A DNA stretch of 25,698 bases from JAVBKU01 sp031553875 (GTDB taxonomy: Bacteria > Bacteroidota > Bacteroidia > Bacteroidales > Rikenellaceae): positions 1 through 25,698 of the forward strand of contig JAVBKU010000027.1 in the NCBI GenBank assembly GCA_031553875.1, read 5' to 3'. Below are positions 8,731 through 17,060 of the stretch, piece after piece (position 1 is the first letter of the stretch; each line of letters begins with the position of its first letter). The notes under the pieces were generated by a model. The model did not search any database. It saw only the letters and a program-made list of their open reading frames with translations, and was not told the origin of the DNA. Made by a program: the position numbers and the translations under genes.

Positions 8731-8847
8731 GTACGGAGAGTAAAACGGGGCCGGAGAGAGTGTTTGAGGCCGGGCTTTAATAGCCTGGAAGATAGCAGTC
8801 CGGATCCCACCTAACGGAGTTAGAAGAAAAATATAACAATAGAGAAT

Positions 8848-11800
8848 ATGTCATTCAAGAAAGACACAAAGGCACCCAGCGGCTTTAGCAAAATCACTAT
8901 CGGGCTCGCATCGCCCGAGGAGATCCTCGAAAATTCGAGCGGCGAAGTCCTCAAGCCCGAAACCATCAACTACCGCACATACAAGCCCGAGAGAGACGGT
9001 CTCTTCTGCGAGAGGATATTCGGCCCCGTGAAGGACTACGAATGTCATTGCGGCAAGTACAAGAGGATTCGCTACAAAGGTATCGTCTGCGACCGATGCG
9101 GCGTGGAAGTTACCGAAAAGAAAGTCCGCAGGGAGCGCATGGGACACATCTCACTGGTTGTTCCCGTAGCCCACATATGGTATTTCAAGTCGCTTCCCTC
9201 GAAGATCGGTTACCTTCTGGGTATTCCTTCCAAGAAGTTAGAAGCGGTGGTATATTACGAGAGGTACGTAGTGGTGCAGAGCGGTGCGGCGGCCGAAAAA
9301 GGCATAGCCGACTTAGACCTGCTCAACGAAAAGGAGTACCTCGACATACTTAACGAACTGCCCAAGGGTAACCAGCAGCTCGAAGAGGGCGACCCCAACA
9401 AGTTCATCGCCATGATGGGCGCCGAGGCTATCTACACTCTCCTGCAGAGGATCGACCTCGACGAACTATCATACTCTCTGCGCCACAAGGCCGGCACCGA
9501 GACCAGCCAGCAGCGTAAAGCCGAGGCCCTCAAAAGGCTCCACGTGGTGGAGGCTTTCAGGGAATCGAGGGAGATCAACAAGCCCGAGTGGATGATCCTC
9601 AAGGTCATTCCCGTGACTCCTCCCGAGCTGCGCCCGTTGGTGCCTCTGGATGGTGGACGTTTCGCCACATCCGACCTTAACGACCTTTACCGCAGGGTTA
9701 TCATACGTAACAACCGCCTCAAGAGGCTTATCGAAATAAAGGCTCCGGACGTGATCCTGCGCAACGAAAAGCGTATGTTGCAGGAGGCTGTCGACTCTCT
9801 GTTCGACAACTCGCGCAAGAGCAACGCCGTGAAGAGCGAATCGAACCGTCCCCTGAAGTCACTCTCTGACAGCCTCAAGGGTAAGCAGGGCCGCTTCCGC
9901 CAAAACCTCCTCGGTAAGCGCGTCGACTATTCGGCACGTTCGGTTATCGTCGTGGGTCCCGAGCTCAAGATGCACGAGTGCGGTCTGCCCAAGGATATGG
10001 CTGCCGAACTCTACAAGCCGTTTATCATCCGCAAGCTCATCGAGAGAGGGATCGTTAAGACCGTTAAGTCGGCCAAGAAGATCATCGACCGCAAGGATCC
10101 GGTGGTTTGGGATATCCTCGAAAACGTGCTGAAGGGACACCCGGTGCTGCTCAACCGCGCCCCGACCCTCCACCGTCTCGGTATCCAGGCCTTCCAGCCC
10201 AAGCTTATCGAGGGTAAGGCGATCCAGCTCCACCCGCTGGCCTGTACCGCGTTCAACGCCGACTTCGACGGTGACCAGATGGCCGTGCATCTCCCGCTGG
10301 GTAACGCCGCGATCCTCGAGGCACAGATACTGATGCTGGGCTCGCACAACATCCTCAACCCCGCCAATGGCGCGCCTATCACCGTTCCTTCGCAGGACAT
10401 GGTGCTGGGTTTGTACTATATCACCAAGCCCCGTCCGGGAGCCAAAGGCGAAGGACTGAGCTTCTACGGCCCCGAGGAAGCCATCATCGCCTACAACGAA
10501 GGCAGGGCCGACCTCCACGCCAAGGTAAAGATGCTTGTTGACGGCAAGGATGGCAAGAAGGAGGTTATCGACACTACCATCGGCCGTATCATCTTCAACC
10601 AGGTGGTGCCCGCCGAGGTTGGATACATCAACGAGGTGCTGACCAAGCGCTCGCTGAGGGATATCATCGGTATGGTGATGAAGAACGCCGGAGCCGGCAA
10701 GGCCGCCGCGTTCCTCGATGACATCAAGACCATGGGTTACCAGATGGCATTCCAGGGCGGTCTGTCGTTCAACCTCGACGCCGTGCTCGTGCCCGAAGAG
10801 AAGAACACTCTCATCACCGAAGGTTACGAAAGGGTGGACGAAGTGATGGAAAGCTACAACATGGGGCTTATCACCAACAACGAACGCTACAACCAGATCA
10901 TCGATATCTGGACAAATATCAATACCAAGCTCACTAAGACCGTTCTTGACCACCTCACCAGCGACGACCAGGGCTTCAACCCCGTGTATATGATGCTGGA
11001 TTCAGGGGCCCGCGGTTCTAAGGAACAGATCCGACAGCTCTCAGGTATGCGTGGTCTTATGGCCAAGCCGCAGAAGTCCGGTTCGGAAGGCGGCCAGGTC
11101 ATCGAGAACCCGATCCTCTCCAACTTTAAGGAGGGTCTGTCGGTGCTTGAATACTTTATCTCTACACACGGTGCCCGTAAGGGTCTGGCGGATACCGCCC
11201 TCAAGACTGCCGACGCGGGTTACCTGACACGCCGCCTTGTTGACGTGGCCCAGGACGTGATCATCGGCGAGGAGGACTGCGGTACGCTCCGCGGCCTTAA
11301 CGCTACGGCCATCCGCCGCAACGAAGACATCGTGCAGAGCCTCTACGAACGTATCCTCGGCCGTGTAGCCCTGCATGACGTGGTCAACCCGCTCACAGGC
11401 GAAGTCCTGGTGAAAAGCGGCGAAGAGATCACCGAAGAGTTGGCCATGAAGATCGAGAAGTCGCCCGTGGAGAATGTGGAGATCCGTTCGGTACTCACCT
11501 GCGAGTCGCACAAGGGCGTTTGCGCCAAGTGCTACGGCCGCAACCTCGCCACTGGCCGCATGGTCCAGAAGGGCGAAGTGGTCGGCGTGATCGCGGCGCA
11601 GAGTATCGGTGAGCCGGGTACACAGCTTACACTCCGTACATTCCACGTCGGTGGTGTGGCCGGTGGCGTGGCTACCGACACAAGCCTCGTATCCAAGTAC
11701 GAAGGCCGCCTCGAGATCGACGAATTGCGAGTTGTCAAGAGTAAGAACAACGCCGGCAAGAAGGTCAACACCGTTATCAGCCGACTCTCAGAGCTGCGCA

Positions 11801-13092
11801 TCGTTGACGTGAACACAGGTATCACGCTCTACACGCACAACCTTTCATACGGCTCTACACTCTATATGAACGACGGCGATATGGTTAAAAAAGGCGACCT
11901 CATCTGCGAATGGGATCCCTACAACGCCACTATCATCTCCGAGTTCGACGGTAAGATCGCTTTCGAGAACATCATCGAGGGTGTAACTTACCGCGAGGAG
12001 TTCGACGAGCAGACCGGTTTCCGCGAAAAGGTTATCGTTGAGTCGCGTGACAAGACCAAGAACCCCGTTATCAAGATCCTCGACAAGAAGGGAGATGAAC
12101 AGAGGCAGTACAACCTGCCCGTGGGCGCCCACATCGTGGTTAAGGAGAATGCAGCCATCAAGGCCGGCGACACCCTGATCAAGATACCGAGGGCCGTGGG
12201 TAAGGCAGGTGACATCACCGGGGGTCTGCCCCGCGTCACCGAGCTGTTCGAAGCCCGTAACCCGTCCAACCCGGCCGTGGTATCGGAAATCGACGGTGAA
12301 ATCTCATTCGGCAAGATTAAACGCGGTAACCGCGAGATCATAGTAACAGCCAAGTCCGGCGACATCAAGAGGTACCTCGTGCCCCTTTCACGCCAGATAC
12401 TCGTGCAGGAGAACGACTACGTCAAGGCCGGCATGCCGCTCTCTGACGGCGCCGTGACCCCCAGCGATATCCTTTCGATACAGGGTCCCATCAAGGTTCA
12501 GGAGTATATCGTGAACGAGGTGCAGGAAGTGTACCGTATGCAGGGTGTGAAGATCAACGACAAGCACTTCGAGGTTATCGTCCGCCAGATGATGACCAAG
12601 GTGCAGATCGAAGACCCGGGCGATACCCGCCTGCTGGAAGAACAGGTCGTAGACAAGTGGGAATTCATGCAGGTCAACGACGAGCTGTACGACAAGGTAG
12701 TCGTTACCGAAGCCGGTGACTCACAGGCTGTACGTCCCGGACAGATCATCTCCGTGCGTAAGCTGCGTGACGAGAACTCAGTGCTCAAACGTAAGGATTT
12801 GAAGCCGATCGAAGTGAGGGATATCATCCCCGCCACATCCAACCAGGTGCTGCAGGGGATCACCCGCGCCGCACTCCAGACCAGCAGCTTCATGTCGGCC
12901 GCATCGTTCCAGGAGACTACCAAGGTCCTCAACGAAGCCGCCATACAGGGCAAGGTCGATCCGCTCGAAATGCTCAAGGAGAACGTTATCTGCGGTCACC
13001 TCATACCTGCCGGTACGGGTACCAAGGAGTTCCAGAACCTTATCGTGGGCTCGCTCGAAGAGTACAACGCACTGCAGAACGCCGCCAAGTAA
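8848..13092 (+). CDS. rpoC: DNA-directed RNA polymerase subunit beta'
   Basis: This is the catalytic beta' subunit, 1414 residues and intact. The N-terminal zinc site uses C66, C68, C81 and C84. The active-site motif NADFDGD is at residues 470-476, with the three Mg-binding aspartates at 472, 474 and 476. The second zinc site is C811, C885, C892 and C895 (CESHKGVCAKC). The bridge/trigger region SIGEPGTQLTLRTFHVGG follows. It is a single continuous gene, unlike the split form in cyanobacteria. The 3' end is followed by a strong terminator. Confidence 0.99.
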   Translation: MSFKKDTKAPSGFSKITIGLASPEEILENSSGEVLKPETINYRTYKPERDGLFCERIFGPVKDYECHCGKYKRIRYKGIVCDRCGVEVTEKKVRRERMGHISLVVPVAHIWYFKSLPSKIGYLLGIPSKKLEAVVYYERYVVVQSGAAAEKGIADLDLLNEKEYLDILNELPKGNQQLEEGDPNKFIAMMGAEAIYTLLQRIDLDELSYSLRHKAGTETSQQRKAEALKRLHVVEAFRESREINKPEWMILKVIPVTPPELRPLVPLDGGRFATSDLNDLYRRVIIRNNRLKRLIEIKAPDVILRNEKRMLQEAVDSLFDNSRKSNAVKSESNRPLKSLSDSLKGKQGRFRQNLLGKRVDYSARSVIVVGPELKMHECGLPKDMAAELYKPFIIRKLIERGIVKTVKSAKKIIDRKDPVVWDILENVLKGHPVLLNRAPTLHRLGIQAFQPKLIEGKAIQLHPLACTAFNADFDGDQMAVHLPLGNAAILEAQILMLGSHNILNPANGAPITVPSQDMVLGLYYITKPRPGAKGEGLSFYGPEEAIIAYNEGRADLHAKVKMLVDGKDGKKEVIDTTIGRIIFNQVVPAEVGYINEVLTKRSLRDIIGMVMKNAGAGKAAAFLDDIKTMGYQMAFQGGLSFNLDAVLVPEEKNTLITEGYERVDEVMESYNMGLITNNERYNQIIDIWTNINTKLTKTVLDHLTSDDQGFNPVYMMLDSGARGSKEQIRQLSGMRGLMAKPQKSGSEGGQVIENPILSNFKEGLSVLEYFISTHGARKGLADTALKTADAGYLTRRLVDVAQDVIIGEEDCGTLRGLNATAIRRNEDIVQSLYERILGRVALHDVVNPLTGEVLVKSGEEITEELAMKIEKSPVENVEIRSVLTCESHKGVCAKCYGRNLATGRMVQKGEVVGVIAAQSIGEPGTQLTLRTFHVGGVAGGVATDTSLVSKYEGRLEIDELRVVKSKNNAGKKVNTVISRLSELRIVDVNTGITLYTHNLSYGSTLYMNDGDMVKKGDLICEWDPYNATIISEFDGKIAFENIIEGVTYREEFDEQTGFREKVIVESRDKTKNPVIKILDKKGDEQRQYNLPVGAHIVVKENAAIKAGDTLIKIPRAVGKAGDITGGLPRVTELFEARNPSNPAVVSEIDGEISFGKIKRGNREIIVTAKSGDIKRYLVPLSRQILVQENDYVKAGMPLSDGAVTPSDILSIQGPIKVQEYIVNEVQEVYRMQGVKINDKHFEVIVRQMMTKVQIEDPGDTRLLEEQVVDKWEFMQVNDELYDKVVVTEAGDSQAVRPGQIISVRKLRDENSVLKRKDLKPIEVRDIIPATSNQVLQGITRAALQTSSFMSAASFQETTKVLNEAAIQGKVDPLEMLKENVICGHLIPAGTGTKEFQNLIVGSLEEYNALQNAAK

Positions 13093-13122
13093 GTCTGGCG
13101 ACGAGTCTGTAAAGTATATTCG

Positions 13123-13155
13123 AAACGCCTCCCTGCTCACACAGGGAGGCGTTTT
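13123..13155 (+). terminator. Terminator of the rpoBC transcript
   Basis: A perfect 13-bp stem, AAACGCCTCCCTG (13123-13135) with CAGGGAGGCGTTT (13142-13154), has a 6-nt loop and runs into TTTT. It starts 30 nt after the rpoC stop. Confidence 0.92.
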
Positions 13156-13174
13156 GGTTTGGCTATCTGTAATA

Positions 13175-13298
13175 CGTCTTCAGACGCTTGTAGAGTAGAA
13201 CAAACTATATCCACGTACTGACAAATACCTGCCGCCGCCCTGCCGACCGAGGTGCTACGCACCTGGGGCGGCGGCACGGATCGCTTACTCAGCGATCC
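13175..13298. repeat. Cluster of intergenic hairpins between rpoC and rseP
   Basis: Three palindromes lie between the convergent genes. CGTCT/AGACG (13175-13186) is followed by CTTGT. TGCCGCCGCCC (13230-13240) pairs with GGGCGGCGGCA (13266-13276) and encloses AGGTGC-TAC-GCACCT (13250-13264). GGATCGCT (13278-13285) pairs with AGCGATCC (13291-13298). Similar small hairpins appear near the long repeats at 22.4, 22.8 and 25.3 kb. They may be members of a short dispersed palindromic repeat family. No open reading frame is convincing here. Confidence 0.5.
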
Positions 13299-13305
13299 GA
13301 AAACA

Positions 13306-13336
13306 AGGCGGCCGACACGTAACGTGTCGGCCGCCT
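13306..13336 (-). terminator. Terminator of the rseP operon
   Basis: Arms of 15 nt, AGGCGGCCGACACGT (13306-13320) and ACGTGTCGGCCGCCT (13322-13336), form a very stable hairpin. On the - strand it is followed by TGTTTT. It lies 27 nt beyond the rseP stop. It may also back up the rpoC terminator from the other side. Confidence 0.8.
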
Positions 13337-13362
13337 CAATTTCAGAATATACGGCATTTCCG

Positions 13363-14694
13363 CTACTTTATAAAAAACCTGTATATATCGTTGGCGTTGG
13401 CCAGGATTAGCAGAGCGAAAAGGATAAACAAGCCCACCATCTGCGCCCATTCGAGGAATTTGTCACTCGGCCTGCGCCCTGTGATCACCTCTACCAGCAG
13501 GAACAACACGTGGCCTCCGTCGAGCGCAGGGATCGGGAGAATATTCATCACTGCCAACACAATGGAAATAAAGGCCGTCACAAGCCAGAAGCCCTCCCAA
13601 TTCCACTCTCCGGGGAAAATGCTGCCTATGGTGAGTATGCCTCCGAGAGCCTTGTAACCTTCCGATTTGGGCGACACTAACAGTTTGAGCTGCTTGGCGT
13701 AGCTGCTCAATTCCTCGCCGGTGAGCTTCACTCCGGCGGGTATAGACTCCCAGAACGAATAGCTTACGGTACTTATTTTTGCGTAACGTGTGAAGTCGGC
13801 AAGACCCACACCGATGGTGCCCTCGTCCGACACCTGCACCTCATACGAACGCGGTACCCACACTCCGGCCGAGTCGCGCATCAGGCCTATATTCACGCTC
13901 TGGCCCTTGTTCGCGCCAAACACTTCTGTGTACTGGTCGAGGAACAGCAGTGGTGCGCCGTTAGCCGACACAAGCGAGTCGCCCGCCATCAACCCCGCCG
14001 CTTCGGCTCCTCCGGTACGAACAGTAGCAACAACAAACGGCACGCGCGGCAGGGCGAATCCCTTACCCTCGTGGAGCATACGCGCGAGCTGATCTTCGCT
14101 GATTTCTATACGCAGGGGTTGCCCGCCGCGCTCTACGGTCACATACGGGGCCTGGTCGATAAGAATCATGGGCATTACGCGGGAGAAATCCTCCACCTTG
14201 TTCCCGGCGATGTCGAGTATCTTATCGCCGTTCTCGAAGCCTATCTCATGGGCCAGGGGATTGAAAGTGTAGCCGTAGGGTATATCCTCGTTGGCGATAT
14301 AATTCTTGCCCCACACATAGCTCACGCCCATATATATGAACATGGCGAAGAGGACGTTCATCATCACGCCGCCCACCATCACCAGCAGCCTCTGCCACGC
14401 GGGCTTGCTGCGGAATTCGTCGGGCTTCGCCGGTTGCTTCATCTGCTCGGTGTCCATCGACTCGTCGATCATCCCGGCGATCTTCACATATCCGCCCAGG
14501 GGCAACCAGCCTATGCCGTACTCGGTGCCGCCTATCTTCTTCTTGAACAGCGAGAACCACGGATTGAAAAAGAGGTAAAATTTCTCCACCCTGATGCCGA
14601 ACATGCGAGCGAAGGCGAAGTGTCCGAGCTCGTGAACGAAGACAAGTATAGAGAAACTGAGAATGAATTGCAGAATTTTGATAAGAATATCCAT
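13363..14694 (-). CDS. rseP: Site-2 intramembrane zinc protease RseP
   Basis: This is an intramembrane metalloprotease of the M50/RseP family, 443 residues. Family members cut membrane-bound anti-sigma factors and signal-peptide remnants. The zinc motif HELGH is at residues 21-25 in the first membrane helix. The third ligand lies in LDGGH at 391-395, in a C-terminal hydrophobic region. Between them are PDZ-type segments (roughly residues 140-300), including GGQPLRIEI and AAGLMAGDSLVSANG. Further helices lie around residues 105-125 and at the C-terminus. It follows dxr on the same strand with a 130-nt gap, the common dxr-rseP pairing in Bacteroidetes. The putative anti-sigma protein at 23.5 kb could be a substrate, but that is speculative. 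Confidence 0.97.
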   Translation of the reverse strand: MDILIKILQFILSFSILVFVHELGHFAFARMFGIRVEKFYLFFNPWFSLFKKKIGGTEYGIGWLPLGGYVKIAGMIDESMDTEQMKQPAKPDEFRSKPAWQRLLVMVGGVMMNVLFAMFIYMGVSYVWGKNYIANEDIPYGYTFNPLAHEIGFENGDKILDIAGNKVEDFSRVMPMILIDQAPYVTVERGGQPLRIEISEDQLARMLHEGKGFALPRVPFVVATVRTGGAEAAGLMAGDSLVSANGAPLLFLDQYTEVFGANKGQSVNIGLMRDSAGVWVPRSYEVQVSDEGTIGVGLADFTRYAKISTVSYSFWESIPAGVKLTGEELSSYAKQLKLLVSPKSEGYKALGGILTIGSIFPGEWNWEGFWLVTAFISIVLAVMNILPIPALDGGHVLFLLVEVITGRRPSDKFLEWAQMVGLFILFALLILANANDIYRFFIK

Positions 14695-14824
14695 GGTCTT
14701 GTGTTATGTCGTTTTAGTTTGTTACATATTAATATTTAAGTAGGCCAGGCCACCCTTGATCCTGTGCCCCCGGTCATAACGGCCTCAGCGGGGCTTTATT
14801 GCCCGGCCGTTGCCGTTTGCTCTT

Positions 14825-15985
14825 TTACTTCTTCGCTCCCGCCATGAACTCCTCTGCCACACGCCGCGCCTCGGCGTCGGCAGCGCAGTAATCTTCCAGC
14901 GAAGGAGAATTTACCCGCTCTACCCTTGATAGGGCGTATTCTATAGTGCGGCATATCGATGTAAATCTTATACGCTCGTCCAGGAATGCCCTCACCGCCA
15001 CTTCATTGGCCGCATTTACTACGGCTGCCGAATTACCGCCCAACCTCAGTGCCTCGTAGGCCAATCCCAGGCACGGGAACCGCTCTATGTCGGCGGCAAA
15101 AAACTCCATGCGGGCCAAAGCGCCGAAATCGAGGCGCTCACCACTAAGAGGCAGTCGCTTGGGGAAGCTCAACGCATACTGTATCGGGACGTGCATATCT
15201 GGCGTACCCAACTGCGCTTTCACCGCCCCGTCGTGGAACTGCACCATGGAGTGCACCACCGATTGCGGGTGTACCAACACCTCTATCTGGCCCGGACTGA
15301 CGTCGAACAACCACTTGGCCTCTATCACTTCAAAGCCCTTGTTCATCATCGTGGCCGAGTCGATAGTGATCTTCGCACCCATGCTCCACCGGGGATGGTC
15401 GAGGGCCTGGGCCACGCTCACCTCCGCCATCTTTTCAAGAGGTGTACGCAGGAACGGCCCGCCCGAAGCGGTCAGTATCAACTTTTCGATAGGGCTCACC
15501 TCGCCCACCAACGACTGGAATATTGCGGAATGTTCGGAATCTATGGGAATTATCGGAGCGTTATGCCTGAGCGCCAAGCGCATCAACACGTCTCCAGCCA
15601 CCACCAACGATTCTTTATTGGCCAGGGCCACCTTTTTGCCCGCCTCCAGCGCCCGTACCACGGGCATCAGGCCGGCGTAGCCCACAATGGCAGCCACCAC
15701 CACGTCGACGCTCTCCATCGCCACGACCTGTTCAAGCGACTCCGCCCCGGCATAGATCTTAACGGGAAGATCGGCCAAAGCCTCCTTCACCTCCGCGTAA
15801 CGGGCCTTGTCGGCTATCACAACGCTATCGGGCTGGAATTCCCTGGCCTGCGCTACGAGCAACTCCCAATTGTTATTGGATGTAATGGTCGTAACCTCGA
15901 ACAGCGAAGGGTTGGCCCTTACTATATCGAGGGTCTGCGTACCTATGGAGCCTGTGGAGCCGAGCAGAGCTATCTTTATTGGCAT
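14825..15985 (-). CDS. dxr: 1-deoxy-D-xylulose 5-phosphate reductoisomerase
   Basis: DXR converts DXP to 2-C-methyl-D-erythritol 4-phosphate using NADPH, the committed step of the MEP route to isoprenoids. The protein has 386 residues. The NADPH-binding GSTGSIG is at residues 9-15 and ANKES at 122-126. The metal ligands are D149 and E151 (IDSEH) and E219 (NKGFE). ASGGPF is at 173-178 and HPRWSMGAKITIDS at 197-210. All active-site motifs are intact, so the MEP pathway is expected to work in this organism. Its start lies only 10 nt after the lytM-like stop, so the two genes are co-transcribed. Confidence 0.98.
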   Translation of the reverse strand: MPIKIALLGSTGSIGTQTLDIVRANPSLFEVTTITSNNNWELLVAQAREFQPDSVVIADKARYAEVKEALADLPVKIYAGAESLEQVVAMESVDVVVAAIVGYAGLMPVVRALEAGKKVALANKESLVVAGDVLMRLALRHNAPIIPIDSEHSAIFQSLVGEVSPIEKLILTASGGPFLRTPLEKMAEVSVAQALDHPRWSMGAKITIDSATMMNKGFEVIEAKWLFDVSPGQIEVLVHPQSVVHSMVQFHDGAVKAQLGTPDMHVPIQYALSFPKRLPLSGERLDFGALARMEFFAADIERFPCLGLAYEALRLGGNSAAVVNAANEVAVRAFLDERIRFTSICRTIEYALSRVERVNSPSLEDYCAADAEARRVAEEFMAGAKK

Positions 15986-15995
15986 GATATGGGGA

Positions 15996-16871
15996 TCAAA
16001 ACACTATATGGCTCCTGGGATCGACGGGCACACCATCCACCCACATCTCAAACTCGAACAGGGATTTGCCTCCCCCTGCACCCACGGAGCCGTCGCCCGT
16101 GTAGCCTATCACCTCGCCTCCCTTCACGCGGTCGCCCGCGCCCTTGATAAGGCGGGCATTGTGGCGATAGACGGAGATGGTATTGTTAGCATGCTGGATA
16201 TAGAGCGTATAGCCGTCGTCGGGCGACCACGACGATGAGAGTACCGTACCGTCGGCCACGGCCATCACCTGCTGATTGGCGGAGGTACCCACCGAAATGC
16301 CGAAGGCCCTCTCCTTGGGGCTGAATTCCGAAGCCACCACCCCCTTCACGGGAGCGAAGTAACCCACCGCGCCGCGCAGGTTCCTCTGCGCGCCACCCCC
16401 GTCGCCCGAAAGGCTGTAAGGGCCGCTGCCCGCTTCCATCTGGAGCCTCAGGAGCGAATCCTCGTGGCTGCGGCCCACCGCGCTGCGGCCCGACAGGGAG
16501 TCGGTGAGCTTCATCTCGTGGCGCGTCACGGGACTCTTGCCCGACATGATAAGGGCCACGTTATCGCTGTATATGCTGAGGTTCTTGAGCTCCTGTTCGA
16601 GGGAGTCGAGACGCATGATATTGGTAATGAGCATCTCGCGTGATTTATTACCCGGGTATCCGGGAATGAAGTCGAGGATGGAGGTATAGGCTACAGTGGT
16701 GATGGTGATGATAAAGATGATCATGACCAGGGCCACGAATCCCGACAATATATTCAGCGGGCTGATGTGCATGTACCACACCTCATCTCCCGTATGCTGG
16801 TTCTGCACGCTGAGACGGTGCTTCTCGCGCAGGTGTTTCAGCATGTATTTGAATCCCTTTCCGAAACCCAT
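15996..16871 (-). CDS. Membrane-anchored LytM/M23-fold protein with degenerate metal site
   Basis: The start is placed at 16871, giving 291 residues, because a Bacteroidetes-type promoter lies at 16907-16937. A longer frame from 17027 would begin upstream of that promoter. The first 40 residues are basic and cytoplasmic, a membrane helix spans about residues 41-63, a linker follows (about 76-165, partly coiled), and the LytM/M23 fold lies at about 168-286. The fold is recognisable from VMAVADGTV, YTLYIQHANNTISVYRHN and GDRVKGGEVIGYTGDG. The HxGxD zinc motif reads AFGIS (189-193) and the HxH motif reads LFE (271-273). Only H237 of the YxH motif remains. I infer a non-catalytic LytM protein, perhaps an activator or scaffold as with EnvC or NlpD. 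Confidence 0.85.
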   Translation of the reverse strand: MGFGKGFKYMLKHLREKHRLSVQNQHTGDEVWYMHISPLNILSGFVALVMIIFIITITTVAYTSILDFIPGYPGNKSREMLITNIMRLDSLEQELKNLSIYSDNVALIMSGKSPVTRHEMKLTDSLSGRSAVGRSHEDSLLRLQMEAGSGPYSLSGDGGGAQRNLRGAVGYFAPVKGVVASEFSPKERAFGISVGTSANQQVMAVADGTVLSSSWSPDDGYTLYIQHANNTISVYRHNARLIKGAGDRVKGGEVIGYTGDGSVGAGGGKSLFEFEMWVDGVPVDPRSHIVF

Positions 16872-16906
16872 AATCTCTTGACAGGCCCGCTTACAGGGCG
16901 CTTGTG

Positions 16907-16937
16907 CAAAGATATACTTTCTAAGGGGTTTATCAAA
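16907..16937 (-). promoter_or_regulatory. Bacteroidetes-type promoter for lytM-like-dxr-rseP
   Basis: On the - strand, TTTG (16937-16934) is followed by 19 nt and then TATCTTTG (16914-16907). This matches the known Bacteroidetes vegetative consensus TTTG, 19-21 nt, TAnnTTTG. The predicted transcript starts near 16900, leaving a leader of about 30 nt before the ATG at 16871. Confidence 0.85.
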
Positions 16938-16963
16938 AAACGGACTGTTTTTATCAAGTGGGC

Positions 16964-16993
16964 TTTGAAAATAAGTTATAAAATGTAATTTTG
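16964..16993 (+). promoter_or_regulatory. Bacteroidetes-type promoter for the nucleotidyltransferase operon
   Basis: TTTG (16964-16967) is followed by 18 nt and then TAATTTTG (16986-16993), matching TAnnTTTG with a spacer one base shorter than usual. It drives the + strand and lies 26 bp from the -33 box of the divergent promoter. The ATG at 17061 is about 60 nt beyond the expected start point. Confidence 0.7.
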
Positions 16994-17060
16994 TGAACGC
17001 TAAGAAACTGTTTACGGTTTCCGGCATTTAGTTCAGACAATCAAACACATAAATACGGAC

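Noticed and set aside
14760..14815. Hairpin AACGGCC/GGCCGTT between dxr and rseP as a terminator
   Set aside because: No T run follows it on the - strand and the stem is interrupted by a bulge. rseP has no clear promoter of its own, so readthrough is more likely.
16872..17027. N-terminal extension of the LytM-like protein (52 codons)
   Set aside because: It covers the - strand promoter at 16907-16937 and part of the divergent promoter. The extension is low in LytM-like character and would not be on the main transcript.
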